Positions 34,842-46,090 of a DNA stretch of 64,000 bases are shown here, one piece after another. The position numbers and the translations under genes were made by a program. The stretch spans positions 434,001 to 498,000 of the forward strand of contig JABYQU010000020.1 of NCBI GenBank assembly GCA_022264855.1. Direction: 5' to 3'. The stretch comes from Lenzites betulinus. Taxonomy: Eukaryota; Basidiomycota; Agaricomycetes; Polyporales; Polyporaceae. The notes beneath the pieces are model-generated. The model saw only the letters and a list, made by a program, of their open reading frames with translations, was not told the DNA's origin and ran no database searches. The number at the start of each line of letters is the position of its first letter. Within the stretch, counting starts at the first letter, position 1.

Positions 34842-34925
34842 TCTCACCCCCCACTTCTACCCCCTCACTTCTACCCCCCACTTCTACCCCTACCCCTCAC
34901 TTCTACCCCCCACTTCCACCCCCCA
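34842..34925. repeat. Pyrimidine-rich minisatellite upstream of zinc-finger gene B
   Basis: Five or so imperfect units close to CTCACTTCTACCCCC in an almost pure C/T strand, ending about 50 bp before the ATG of gene B. Given its position it may serve as a CT-rich core promoter element that expanded by slippage. Confidence 0.7.
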
Positions 34926-34976
34926 GCTCACTCTGCTGTGCCTCGCACGATCATACAACCGTCCATCGTGCTCACA

Positions 34977-36081
34977 ATGGCCTCCTACTCTCAACTGCAA
35001 ACCTCTTTCACTAGCACTTCGTTCGACAACGGTCCCGACTCCGCTGAGTGAGCTGTCCTCCCTGCGCAGCTCAATTCAATTTTTGACGCCCCCCAGTTCC
35101 TACGGCTCAGGTCAATTCAACTATCCACAGGACCCCTACTACGCCTCCTATACCGCCGCAAACGAGATAAAAGACTCTCACCAACGCCCGTAGTATGTTC
35201 GCGCTCACTCTAATTTAGGGCCAACATGCTTACCAATGATTAGCTCGAATCAAAATGCACAGCAGCAACAACATGCTGCATGGCCCGTTCGCGACGACCA
35301 CTACCCTCCATTCTCAAACCAGCTCCCGGCCAGTACACACGATCGGACGTACAACGAAATTCCGTTGATCAACAGGTCTTCATCGCAGGATCATCGGACA
35401 TCGTGAGTCGAGCTTAGTCTTTAATAGAGCTTATCACTGACATTGCCCAGATATCCACATGATGCGTCGACCTTTTCCCCCTTTAACCCCACCCCCTCAT
35501 CTCAACCCGCACCACTCCATCTCTCTGCATATGCTATTCGTCAACCGCACCCTCCTGCGTTGGACCCTGCATACAGCACTTTCCTCGATTCTCGTTACGC
35601 TCGAGATGGAGGCTATGTCAATGCCCATCGTCTCGAAGCGCCACACCCGAACTACCCATCCACTCCCATCAACGTTGTGCCCAACACATCATACGCAACA
35701 TCCCGCTCCATCCCCCCAAACGACCCCTCCCACCTGTCTACGAATCAAGGACCGAACGCCGAAAACGTGACTATATGCGAGTGGGAGGGGTGCGGCCGAG
35801 CACTCGACGACGACACATGCCGTGGGGTTCGCAGCCACCTCAAGCAATACCACTGCAACGGCATCTCCCCCGCGGCGGGCACGATGCTCCGCTGCATGTG
35901 GGGCGGGCGCTGCCGCCGCGAGCCTATGAAGTGGGAGAACATGCCGAAGCACGTCGCGGAATGCCACACCAAGTCGATGATGCGTGTCTGCGACTACTGC
36001 CGGGTCAGCTTCTCACGCGGCGACGCTCTCAAGCGGCATCTGGAGGCCGGGAACTGCGCCAGCGGTCCTCGTATTGGATGA
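34977..36081 (+). CDS. C2H2-like zinc-finger protein B (tandem paralogue)
   Basis: Exons: 34977-35047, 35097-35189, 35244-35402, 35451-36081; 317 residues, all joins in frame. The start MASYSQLQTSF has context CTCACAATGG. The N-terminal two thirds are disordered and rich in Ser, Pro, Tyr, His and Asn. The C-terminal 110 residues hold three fingers with the same odd spacing as gene A: CEWEGC...HLKQYH, CMWGGRC...HVAECH and CDYCRVSF...HLEAGNC (last unit C-x2-C...H-x5-C). Finger spacing and four-exon layout match gene A, but the N-termini barely do, so duplication is old or the disordered part evolves fast. Predicted nuclear, regulatory; target unknown. Confidence 0.85.
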
Positions 36082-36629
36082 AGGCTATCGAGGGGGACGA
36101 TCGTGTTGTTGCTGCACCGTACGTCATGCACTCTATCATCCCTCGCCCAAGTCGCTAACCGTGACCGTTTTGATTACGACAGGCCATACAGGGGGCAGCC
36201 TTGCATGTGTTAGGATGCGGTAACGTAATCTTGCCAAGCGCATATGGATCCGACTCAAGCCCGGAGCTATCTTTGACGCTTAATTTACTGCCAAAGCATC
36301 ACAAAACTCAGGAGCCGCGATTATTGTACGAGGACGAGGTTACGAAGGTGGATAGGTTATCTCAGGCCGCCCTGGCGAAGCACAGGATGCATGGGCTGAG
36401 CGAGGGCAGCTGCCGCCAATGGATTTGGCGGACTATGTTTCTTTTGCTGATTCCCGGATGGTAGGCGTGTGTGTCGATGGTCGATCTCTTTCTTACAAAT
36501 ATTGTTGCACATGTCGTCGCTGCAGATCCCCCCAATATTCCGACATCGTCAGTCCAGCGGCGTTACGACGCTTGCATCGTAATCATGCCTGAGGGTCGGA
36601 TAAAAGAGCGCAGATGATGGTTGCTTTCG

Positions 36630-37960
36630 CGTCTGCGTCGCTTTCCTTCCCTCGATAGGCACTCGGATCATCGAACACGGCTTCGTGCGCAGGTCGTCCT
36701 CCCGAAAGAACGCATGGACATAAGAACCTATATGAACCACGGCGGACTGCCTCGACGACGTGACGCACCATTGCAATGATCCGGACTAAGCCAGACCCTG
36801 CCAGACGCTCCGGTGAGTAAGCACACCGGTCGTCGTCAGTCATATCACTCACTGGTTCACAGTGAAGCGCAAAAAATACGTCGGACATGAGCCAGACGAC
36901 GGAGAGCGTGTCAGGCCTCTAGCGTCATGGCGATACACGAGCGAGAATTGACTCGTGTGCCCGTCGCGGAGCTCACCTGGATCGCGTCGCCGCGGAAGAA
37001 TGGCTTGACTATCCTCGTTCTGGGGTTGAAGCGGTTATGGCGTTATGCTCAGCACGGGGCCGCACGCGGTCAACAATGCAAGCATCGCCACATACCCCCC
37101 AGGCGCGGGCTCACCTGGAAGTACCCAGTTAGAGGAACCCGTGGTCGTCGGTCTCCAGGCCGTCCCAATGGCTGCCCATGTCGCCCGAGTCTTGCACCGC
37201 TTGGTTCGCCAAGATGATTGCGTTGGGCTTCATCGCAGACGGCCTGGATCTCAATAACGATGTCGGGACGTGGAACCCTATAAGGCCGGCCGACGGAGTG
37301 GAATAGAGGAACACGCCGATGGACGAGAGCTACAACGTTATCTCAACCACTCACCGCGGAGAGTGCGATACCGTTGACGGTGAATTGGTCATGACCGTAT
37401 CAGGAATTTTATCAAGCTTCCCAAACCTATACGCACCCGGTTGAAAAACGTGACCGCGTCGGCGGAGGGAGATACATACGTCGGGGCTACTAGCCAACCA
37501 TCATACTACCGAGCGCCCACACCCAAACCATATTGTAACCACAGCATGCACCCCCATCTATTATGAAAGGGGATCAAGCCGCTCTACGCTGAGACAGAAG
37601 GCCGATTATCGAGGTGTCTCCACGACTCACGCCTGGACTCGAGGCTAAGGACGGCAATGCTCGTACGTTGCGGGGCACCATCCGTGATATAAGGGAAGCA
37701 CCGCCGCGGAGGTCGAATAATCGCACGTCGTTCAAGGATGAATCGCCAGCGTTGAACGGCGGTCGAGTGGAACGTGATCGTGGCTATCACCAGGATCGAC
37801 CCGCTGAGGTCAGGCACCGCGACGTTCAAGATAGTCCCGTTGCCAGTGATGCGAGGACGCCTATTGGAGGTGGGGTCAACGACGGCGGATATTCTGGACA
37901 CTACGGCCAGTCAAGATTCGGCGACATCGGCAAGACGCGCAGTGCAAAGACGCGCGTGGT
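36630..37960 (-). pseudogene. Decayed major-royal-jelly-like (MRJP) gene copy
   Basis: Recognisable pieces lie in the same order as the intact gene at 38544-40492. From 5' to 3' on minus they are SSLNDVRLFDLRGG near 37700, SWRHLDNRPS near 37610, FTVNGIALS near 37390, NAIILANQAVQDSGDMGSH near 37200, WPDTLSV near 36905 and RTKPCSMIRVPIEG near 36680. Between them the frame shifts: the segment equal to HNAINRFNP reads HNAITASTP. Exons 1-3 (signal peptide and N-terminus) were not found. It is a non-functional tandem duplicate. I describe the fragments only and propose no repaired frame. Confidence 0.8.
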
Positions 37961-38543
37961 TCCGGGACCTACATCGAAGACGCTCGAGTTTTGTTGGACA
38001 GCTACGGCCGTAGTGGCCGTGTCGATCAGGGTCACAGAGGTGAGTAGTAGCCAACACCGCACGGGATTTTGGTGCAGGACCGGGCCTCACACCACGGCTT
38101 ATATAGCGCGTGCTCCAAACTCACACTCAGCGGTTGTCTTCGGAGAGCCGCATCGGTTGTACCCGCAGTGCAATGGAGCGTAGAATGCCCTCGCCAGATA
38201 CCCGGGGTGCGGGCGCTGCTTTGGATTCCCGGTCGGCGCTCCGTGGCATTGCAGACTCACATGGCGATGCAATGGACGAACAACATAGCACTTGGACTTG
38301 GAAGCAGAAGTAGACGATGAGTGTTCAGTGAGGCGATCAACCCATTTCCCCGGCCCCCAGAGCTAACACACATGCGTAGAAGTTCGGTGCGCATTTCCAC
38401 TGGAACAACCACACGGTCCAGCGCGCGTAGTGCGCTAACACCTTAGAGTTCAATGCGTAATTGCCACAAAGAAGCAAATACATTGTGCTTTAAATCTCTA
38501 AACGGCAATGGGGCTACCATACGGCTTAAAGTACCTCGTCATC

Positions 38544-40492
38544 TTACAACTGATTTGCTTTCCCGCCCTCGATCGGGACACGGAACATCGCATATGGCTT
38601 GGTGCGTAGATCGGTCCTACCATAAACGGATCAACATGCGCAAACCACAACAAAGGCAAATCGTGTTCGTACCCATTCTGATAGTCTGGGCTTAGCCAGA
38701 GCCTGTGGGGAATATGTGAGTGCTCGGTCGATTTCGCCTTTGTCGCTTTGTGGACTTACTGGTTGCATGTGAAGTACAAGAAATTCCCGCCGTTTTTCAG
38801 CGATGCCACAGCAAGCGTGTCGGGCCACTGCGGAACAACCATGGTAAACCAGGGCAAACTGCATCATGAATCATGATGCAGTACATACCTGGATGAACGG
38901 GTTCCTCACGAACGGCTCGATCATTCCCGTCTTCGGGTTGAACCGATTGATCGCGTTATGCTCTGTGGAGCCTCACGTCAACTATCCGGTTTGTGGCAAA
39001 CGCGACGCGGAACGCACCGGGAGCGGTCAAGTATATGAAGCCTTGGTCGTCGCTTTCCAGGCCGTTCATATGGCTTCCGGTATCTCCGAGGTCCTGGACC
39101 GCTTGATTGGCCAAAATGATCGCATTAGGGTTGATAGCAGATGGCTGGATCTTCAAGAACGACGTTGGGATGCGGAAGAGCCGGCGCGCGGACAACGGGG
39201 CGAAGTAGAAGAACTCCCCGTCTAGAACGAAGGTTAGTATAGATACTTTCGATCGCGATCACTGTTTCCTAACCCGACGACAGAGCCACGCCGTCCACGG
39301 CGAACTACAATGGACACCAATCAACACACATACATCACTACGGGTACACGAGGACGTCGCTTACCCGATTGAACGCTGTCACCGCAAACGGAGATATCGG
39401 AGGATGGATGTAGTTTGGCACTGCGATCGTGCGAGGTGAGACATCTGAGCACCACAACGGCGGGGATCAACATGCGCCCACTTACCCCCATTATGGAAAG
39501 ATATGAGGTCTACCTGCACCGTGACCGACGGGTGGTTGTCGAGGTGCCTCCACGACTGGCCCGTGCTCAAGTTCACCACGACAACGCCTGGTCGTTGCGG
39601 GGAGCTGTCAGGCAGGTATGCGAACCCGTCTCCGCGTAGATCGATTCTAATGTCGTTCAGAGACGAGTCCGCAGCGACGACGCCGGCGGGGAAAGTGATC
39701 GTAGTGAAGCGTGTGCCGTTCTGATGAAACCCAATGAGCTTGGGTCCTCCAGGCGAGGCGGCCATGAGCGTGGTTCCATTGACGCGGGGGCGCCCGACGT
39801 CAAGTGCCCATATCCGATCTTGCCCGTCGACTACCACGGACTGCACGAGGATCAGCTTCTCTGTGGCGATGCTGAATCCGGGGTTGGTCGTGTTCATGAA
39901 CGCGGGAGGTGTGTTCGTATCTTGACTAATGGTCGATTACGACTGAATGTAGCTCGCCGTATCAGGAACAAAGAGATGACGCACTCCGGGAACGGTATCT
40001 CCGTCGTAGCGGTATTCACCTCCGCGAGGGTGAACGTCTCGTTTCCGCGAGGGAAGGATGTGAAAATGCGCCCATTGCTGCTCACTGCGACGCCCTATTG
40101 TTATCCGTTTGTTAGAACATCACACGCGTCAACGTGGACATAGGGGCATTGCCTTACTGTAGGCCAGAAGTCGAAGTATGCGTGGACAAGTTCGACGGGC
40201 GGACCGAACTTGCCGGTATCGAAGTGGATCCTCAAGTTCCGCAATGCTGGGTCGCCGCTAATTTCATTGGCAGGGAGTGGTGCCACGGAATCCGCCAGCG
40301 TTTGATTCGGGGGAGGCGTCATGGGCGGCGGGTACTCTGGGAACTGGACAAGAGCAAATGAGCGTTAACACCTGCATGACAACTCATCTAGGCAGTGAGA
40401 CTCACGTCGAACACACTCGAGTTGTCCGGCGCGGCGGCGGCGGCGGCCGTGAGCACGGCAAGCAAGCTGTAAAAGGTCACTGTGTAGCGCAT
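38544..40492 (-). CDS. Secreted major-royal-jelly / Yellow-family protein
   Basis: Predicted secreted six-bladed beta-propeller of the MRJP/Yellow family. Exons on minus: 40492-40406, 40343-40158, 40094-39985, 39925-39486, 39420-39365, 39304-39274, 39221-39018, 38962-38889, 38827-38760, 38702-38673, 38616-38544; 452 residues, in frame. The N-terminus MRYTVTFYSLLAVLTAAAAA is a typical signal peptide. Family motifs include VQSVVVDGQDRIWALDVGRP, SSLNDIRIDLRG, SWRHLDNHPSV, ANQAVQDLGDTGSH and the C-terminal TKPYAMFRVPIEGGKANQL. A TATATAAG box lies about 42 bp upstream of the ATG. In fungi the family is widespread in wood- and litter-decay basidiomycetes with unknown function; ligand binding or a lactonase-like role has been proposed. 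A dead copy lies directly downstream. Confidence 0.9.
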
Positions 40493-40533
40493 GACGGCGT
40501 GCTTTGCATTGATAGCTCCGGTACATTGCAGCT

Positions 40534-40541
40534 CTTATATA
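40534..40541 (-). promoter_or_regulatory. TATA box of the MRJP-like gene
   Basis: TATATAAG on the minus strand, 41-49 bp upstream of the start codon at 40492. A close, strong TATA box with a very short leader suggests high, regulated expression. Confidence 0.5.
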
Positions 40542-40549
40542 GGACGAAG

Positions 40550-41359
40550 ATGGGGACCCTGCCAGCATGCATTAGGTGATTTTATTCGTCCGTTGGACTG
40601 TTTCCGTTCCACTGGGACTGGGGCTTATAAACGAGGGGGCGAATAGCATGTGTACTTGGGAGCGCGTGCTGGACGGCATGAGCGGGGCCGAAATGCGGCA
40701 CCCCGTGTTGTATGTAAAGACCCGTGTTCCGTAGGTGTCGTGACCCACATATGAGTGTCGAATAGTGCGTGTGGCTTCAGCGGTACCTAGCTTGTCCCCC
40801 CAGGAGAGATCAGCGGACCAAAAATATGCACGGAGGGTCAGCACACCCACCTTCTCGTTCCGGGTCGAAACTCCTTGGAAGTCAGAATCGAGTTTCGGAC
40901 ATCGCGCAGGAAGGAGGGCCTAGCCTACGGGATTTCCCAGGCAAAAGTTACAAAAACACGTATCTGCGGGTTCCTACGTTTAATTACCTTCATTCCGCCT
41001 AAAACCCCCCGAGGACGTATCTGGTGTGAATTTCCGGGTTCCTTCAAATCGATACAGGGAGGGGGTACATACACATACGACGGCTAGTTCAGCTGATGAC
41101 GACGACAGCCACACTGCAAATAACAGAACACGATAACGGACAGAACACCAAGGATACGACATGCGACACATAGCTAATAACGAGTCAACGAACCACTGAA
41201 GTCATACGGAACGCGTTATGGTCAACATAACGACAGCGGAAAACAAAGAGGAGAGGGGGGTATTAAGGGTACCGTAAACGTGGGAAAGTCCGTGTAGTAG
41301 AGAGGTTGCCGTAAAATGCTTGCATGAGGGGAGGGATCGCAGTTCGGGAGTCATTCATT
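40550..41359. other. Intergenic, no gene seen
   Basis: 0.8 kb between the MRJP-like gene (5' end) and the 3' end of the RING-RRM gene. No frame, repeat or RNA gene recognised. Confidence 0.45.
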
Positions 41360-44097
41360 TCACTGAATCGCAGCGAGACGTTGGGCAAGGGCTTCGACGA
41401 CGAGCGGGTCAACACCAAACTCTTTGGCAAGGTTACCAACAGCGTCGACCTGCAGGCCTCCGGGGGACTGAGAGAGGCGTCCGCTGTAGCTCGATTGTCT
41501 GCTCGAAGCAGAACTTCTGGGAAGCGAAGAATGACCGAGAGGAGGAGTAGACGTTGAGCGGGGTAGAGATGCTTCCAAAATATCGGATAGTTGGCTCATC
41601 TGCTCAGGTGTGAACGCTGTAACATGCACGTAAGTTGAACGGACGTCCTCGCACGATTAAAATTGCCAGACGATACCTTGGCAGTCCAAACCCGCCCGGA
41701 CTATCTGACCCAAAAGATTGGCCCAGTCGGAGAGCGGGTTTTCCTCAACCCTGGCCATGAGGATATGAACAGCAGCTATTCAAAGGGGGCTTATCAGAAG
41801 ACGCAAAGGCAAGGGTCTCCGTTATGCTCACTGTGAGTGATTTCTACGGTAAGATCGCGATCAGTAAGCAGGCCGTGTGGTCAAGAGACTGACGACTTAC
41901 CATAGAGGGAATCTCGGAGGTTGCCCGACCAAAAAACTCGACTATCGTCGTCCGCGGGAAACTTGCTAAGGAGGCTGATCAAAGAATAGAAGGGAAGGGA
42001 CGGGACTTTGAGGAAGTGGCTCTGCAACTGTTGTCAGCTATTGTCAAGGTTCTCAGACGCTGGGCGATACACACGTCTGGGGACTTGATCAAATGTGACA
42101 GAGCGTTCAATTCAGCCTCGGATACCAGACCACGCTGAAGAGTGGATATCACGCTCTCGTTGCTGAGCCCTGTGACAGAAGGACGAGGCCCATCGAAGTT
42201 GCCTTGCCAGGACGGAAAGAGCTAGCGGGATCATAAATTAGCTTTCATAGACGTCGTTGGAAAAAAGTTGCGCACCGCCCGCATGAGCTCCTCTTGACTG
42301 CTGCGTGTCACGGTCACACCACGTGCCCGCTTGCCCTTGCCAAGCACCGAGTTTTGAGAGCAGCGAAGGGCAGCTCGTGCAGCATCTTCATCGACCATCT
42401 CCGCGAACGCGTGACTCATAGTTTTGCCCTTGCGATCGAGGAGGACGTGGACACGCTCCACAGGATACTTGAGCCACCTTGCGATCGCAGGAGGAGTAAT
42501 ATCCTAGAAGCAGAATGTAAGCTTGATGGAATGCGGTCCAATCCAGAGTTAACCAAACGAACCCATGGAACATTGTCGATGCGTAACACAACGTGCTCGC
42601 AAGACACAACGGGAGGGTTGCCGAGGGGTATGGTCCGCCGCGCAGGGGTGGACGCGTCTTGAATGCCATCCATGAATCCGTCATCGTCGCCGAACAGACC
42701 CATCTCGTCTCCCTGCCTGCCGCCGAAGGCACTGGGAAGAAGGCCGATACCGCTGTCGAACTCCTCGATTTCGCTGCATTCTTCGATGATACGCTGGAGC
42801 CTGGACTCCGAGGTCATGGCAGCACTCGGGCTGGAGGAGGCTTTACAGAGGGAAAAGTCGTCCACCTTCATATGACACATAGCGCACTCCATGTCCTTCT
42901 CGCCGACGATGTTCAACGCGCTGGTGAGACATGCCGAGCACAACGGATGAGAGCAAGGTTTGAGGATGGCTAATGACCCCTTGGTCAGACCGCAAACCGA
43001 GCAATTAGCCGGTTGAGCAGGAGCCTTGCGGGGAAGAGGAGGGAAGTACTGAGGGGTTTCGTAAAGCTGTACAGGTTCCGACATGTTGGCGATGGCCGAG
43101 ACAGAAAGATTGGAAGCGTTGAACGGGTCATTGAATGTAAGGGGAAGGGTTTGAGAATGAAGAGGCGGAGAGAAGGCCTCGGAATATACCGCGTAGTCGT
43201 CCTCATCTATGTCGTATAATTCGGACATCTACGACCGGTGCTGTCAGCAAACATAGACGATAAACGAAAACAGCGCAAGAAACCAACCTGCTCGAATACT
43301 GGGCGACGACGTGTATGAGCAGGGTCGGTGACACTTCCACGAAGCCGGTAACCAGGCTGGGGTGGTGGTGTGTTCATGATCCCGATTGACGGCACCGAGC
43401 GATTAGGCGTTGCCAGCATGTTCTCAGTAACGGGGACAAGTGGTGCATAGGCATGCGACAGCGCCCGTGAGCGGCGCTGGTTGGACATAAACGGTGCTGG
43501 GAGGAGCGCTGCAGACGTTGTCAGACGCCGTGACGCGAAGATGAGTGGACGTCGCATACATTCATCTATAGAGGAGTTGCTGAGGTCATACATGCTGTTG
43601 TCATCGACTGCATTGTGGTCATGCGGTCAGTACAGTGCAAAGCGAGCGCATATAGTCGGCCGCAGTACAGCCGACGGCAGAAAAGAGCGCATATACTCAC
43701 ATTGGAACTTGGACCCATCACTGGGAGATACCTTGATGCCATTTTCGTTGGCTCTGGTGCGCCAGTTTTGAGCGATATCCGCCAGACTCCGGTTGGGGTT
43801 GTTGACGATGGGTACCTCCGGAGACGAGAGTGACAGGCTGAGACCACGGCGTCGGCCGACGGGCGCGGCAGATGCGGGTGTCGCGATACTTGATACGGTA
43901 CCAGAGAAAGATCGGAGGCTCAACGGAGTGTAAGGCGTTGAGAACGTAGTCGCAGGGGTTAAAGGAGAGGTATAGTGCCTTGCACTCGCAGAATGATGGA
44001 GAGGCCGTTGGGGGGTGGTCGGAGGCTGATTTTGCTTGTTGCGGTGGACGGCGGGGGAAGTCGGCGCGGAGGCGGGTATCAGAGACTGTTTGGCCAT
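41360..44097 (-). CDS. RING finger plus RRM protein
   Basis: Nine exons on minus: 44097-43701, 43607-43288, 43228-42563, 42503-42276, 42221-42075, 42021-41901, 41843-41832 (12 nt), 41775-41677, 41616-41360; 748 residues. The first 240 residues are disordered. A complete C3HC4 RING follows with ligands C315, C318, C331, H333, C336, C339, C354 and C357. An RRM at about 450-535 starts VVLRIDNVPWDITP. The C-terminus contains a helical LFPSWQGNFDGPRPS...SHLIKSPD region and ends in a UBA-like stretch, NLAKEFGVDPLVVEALAQRL. RING followed by RRM recalls CNOT4, but spacing and sequence do not let me call it. It may be a ubiquitin ligase guided by RNA, or a meiotic/RNA regulator. The true start could be later. 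Confidence 0.82.
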
Positions 44098-44112
44098 CGT
44101 GTCGAGCGTCGT

Positions 44113-44150
44113 CGGCGTTGTCGTTGTCGTTGTCGTTGTCGTAGTTGCCG
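44113..44150. repeat. TTGTCG hexanucleotide microsatellite in the 5' leader of the RING-RRM gene
   Basis: Four to five GTTGTC units lie just 15-50 bp upstream of the RING-RRM start codon (read CGACAA on the gene strand). This suits a short CAA/CGACAA-rich leader. Length variation might tune translation, which is speculation. Confidence 0.6.
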
Positions 44151-44334
44151 GGAAAGAGGAGACGGAAGGAGGAGAAAGAGAGCGGAATAGCAGTGACTGT
44201 GACGGAAACGTGAAAGGTTGGTGTTGATGCCGCTAATTGCCGGGCGACCTGAACCGCGTCGCAACGCGATCACATGAGCCCTGATTATGTCAGGAACGCG
44301 GTGGCTTGTTCTAGGCCCTGGATCGCTCTGTATG

Positions 44335-44899
44335 GCATGTCCTAGGGTGCGGTGATTTAGGAACCAAGGTCTAATTTACCGTGCTAATTAGCTGGTCATT
44401 CTCGCTGCCACTTCCAGGACCTAATTTACAGGTGTAAATGACCGTGATTCACCGTTTTTGGGCGCTTAAGGCTATTTTGCTTGGATTGCTCCACATCCTA
44501 CGTCTGTACGGCCGAGGTGGCATGTAAAATATTCTTATTTCTATTAGCAGCATTCTTTCTCCTCTACAGAAGCTCGACACAGCTGTAGAAGTGTATTTGC
44601 ACATTGGGTGCTTGAATGGCTATCGGGCGCTAACAGTCGGTTACCGTCATGGGAGTCACCACTTGCGAACGTCGCCGCATGGGGGGCACCTGGTCGCGAA
44701 ACGAAAGCCTTGTAGGTCCCGCATAGGCGTAATCATCCCTGGTTTGCCTTCCAGAGGCGGAGTCCTCAGAGGTCTAATTTACCCTGATTGACACAGGGGT
44801 TTCGGGCCCATGTCTAATTTACATGTCATTTACCGTGAATTACGGCTGCTAGCCCTTGGCTAATTAGCTCGGACAAAATCACTGCACCCTAGCATGTCC
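44335..44899. mobile_element. hAT-like non-autonomous DNA transposon (MITE), 549 bp, with 8-bp target duplication
   Basis: The element covers 44343-44891. Its ends are inverted copies of TAGGGTGCRGTGATTT (15 of 16 match). It is flanked by a perfect 8-bp direct repeat GCATGTCC at 44335-44342 and 44892-44899. An 8-bp duplication with TAGGG-type ends is diagnostic of the hAT superfamily. Internally it has subterminal repeats of CTAATTTAC and GTAAATTAG type on both sides and two GCTAATTAGC palindromes, possible transposase-binding sites. No transposase frame is present, so it must have been mobilised in trans. The intact duplication points to fairly recent insertion. Confidence 0.88.
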
Positions 44900-45567
44900 T
44901 GCATTGACTAAAACTAAAATATGTGCGTATGAAAGACACGACTACTGTCTGTGCATCGCGTATGAGTTTGTCGACATCATTACAACTACTAGGTTCTCGG
45001 CTCACTTCCACGGAACAAGATCCACACCGAGGTTGGGCCAAAAGGCATGAGTCACTGACGATATTAGAATCACGACGTTGAGGATGCTGGGAGATCAATC
45101 ATGTATCACTAACTGGGATGTACAGGTATCAGATGAAATGATTCTGGCGAGGGCCTTGAGATTGGCTCATTGCCCAGAGCAAATGATATATCGCGTGAAA
45201 TTTTGTTTATACGCAAAAGAAGGAGTACTACAGTAGAGTCTTTTCAGGTCGGTAATACTGATCTATATTATGCTATCATATCTTAACGATCCTGTATCCG
45301 GGAACATGGGAAGGGAGGAGGATCCAGGAGGAAGCGGAGGAGGAAGCTAGGAGGAGAAACACTGAAGTAAATTCCTGGACTACGAAGTAGAACAGGTCTT
45401 AGGGGGAGAAATAACGCCTCAAGTGACGGTAACGTCACCCCCACGTGTAGTAACATCTGTGACTCCCTCTCGCGATTGCCCGCAGACTTAAGCGCTTTGT
45501 GGCGCAGCTTATTCATGTTTATCCCAGTCGCCTTGGGGACGTCTCGCTGAGTTCTTTCAGTACCACC
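44900..45567. other. Intergenic, no gene seen
   Basis: Contains a purine-rich GGAGGA stretch at about 45300-45360. No coding evidence. Confidence 0.4.
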
Positions 45568-45992
45568 ATGTCGTCGTCCATCCTGCATCTTCCGCCTCTG
45601 TCATCCGCTGCCTTTTCTCGGCCGTCATCGAAGCCGTTGAGTACGCACATCTCTTTTATCTGCCTGCCCATTTCTGACCGATCGTTGCAGTATATCATGG
45701 TGATTTGTCCTGCGTTGTTTCGAGCCCCCCTCGTGTCGGTTTTGACGGGTTGGGTATGGTTTTAACTTCGAAACTCGCTCTCGCGGAACTTGTAGCGCCC
45801 CGCATCTCTCCATCGAGTGCTCAGTCTGTGGCAGCGGAGTTATCAAGACGTAGGTTCTATATCCTTGATGAACACTTAAACGGTTTGCACAACGGCTCTG
45901 ATATAGCTCTTGATGTGTCTCGGCATGCCGATGAGGGCTCCGCGCAGGTGCAAAGCCTTGGTATGTGGTTTCTTCTTTGCGAGTATCGCTAG
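45568..45992 (+). CDS. Small hypothetical protein, possibly truncated (124 residues)
   Basis: Two exons, 45568-45640 and 45691-45992, join in frame with good splice sites (GAGTACGC donor, GTTGCAG acceptor). The start ACCATGTCGTCG is strong. Composition is natural: MSSSILHLPPLSS, then a likely helical LTSKLALAELVAPR and RRRFYILDEHLNG. No family recognised. A very good donor, GGTATGTGG, lies at about 45960, 10 codons before the stop. A third exon may once have followed, but downstream there is only a 22-bp repeat array and AT-rich DNA without an acceptor nearby. The gene may have lost its 3' part. Confidence 0.4.
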
Positions 45993-46023
45993 CAACTCTG
46001 TTCCCTTGCCATACTAATACCAC

Positions 46024-46090
46024 AATGACGTTCAACGATGTTTAATGACGATTCAACCAACGTTTAATGACGATTTAATCAACGTTTAAC
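46024..46090. repeat. 22-bp tandem repeat, about 2.8 units
   Basis: Units at 46041-46062 and 46063-46084 differ at two positions. A partial unit precedes them and TTTAAC follows. Each unit contains TTTAATGACGATT and CAACG. It lies directly downstream of the possibly truncated small gene. Confidence 0.7.

Larger units (their letters stand above)
32046..34976. other. Intergenic between the zinc-finger paralogues, low-complexity DNA
   Basis: 2.9 kb with no convincing gene. It holds a CT microsatellite (34216-34235) and a pyrimidine minisatellite (34842-34925). A frame starting at 32704 (MAPQLGSHTPLDAHPH) has a faint resemblance in composition to the N-terminus of the neighbours but no finger motif follows. 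A third decayed copy is possible but not shown. Confidence 0.4.
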
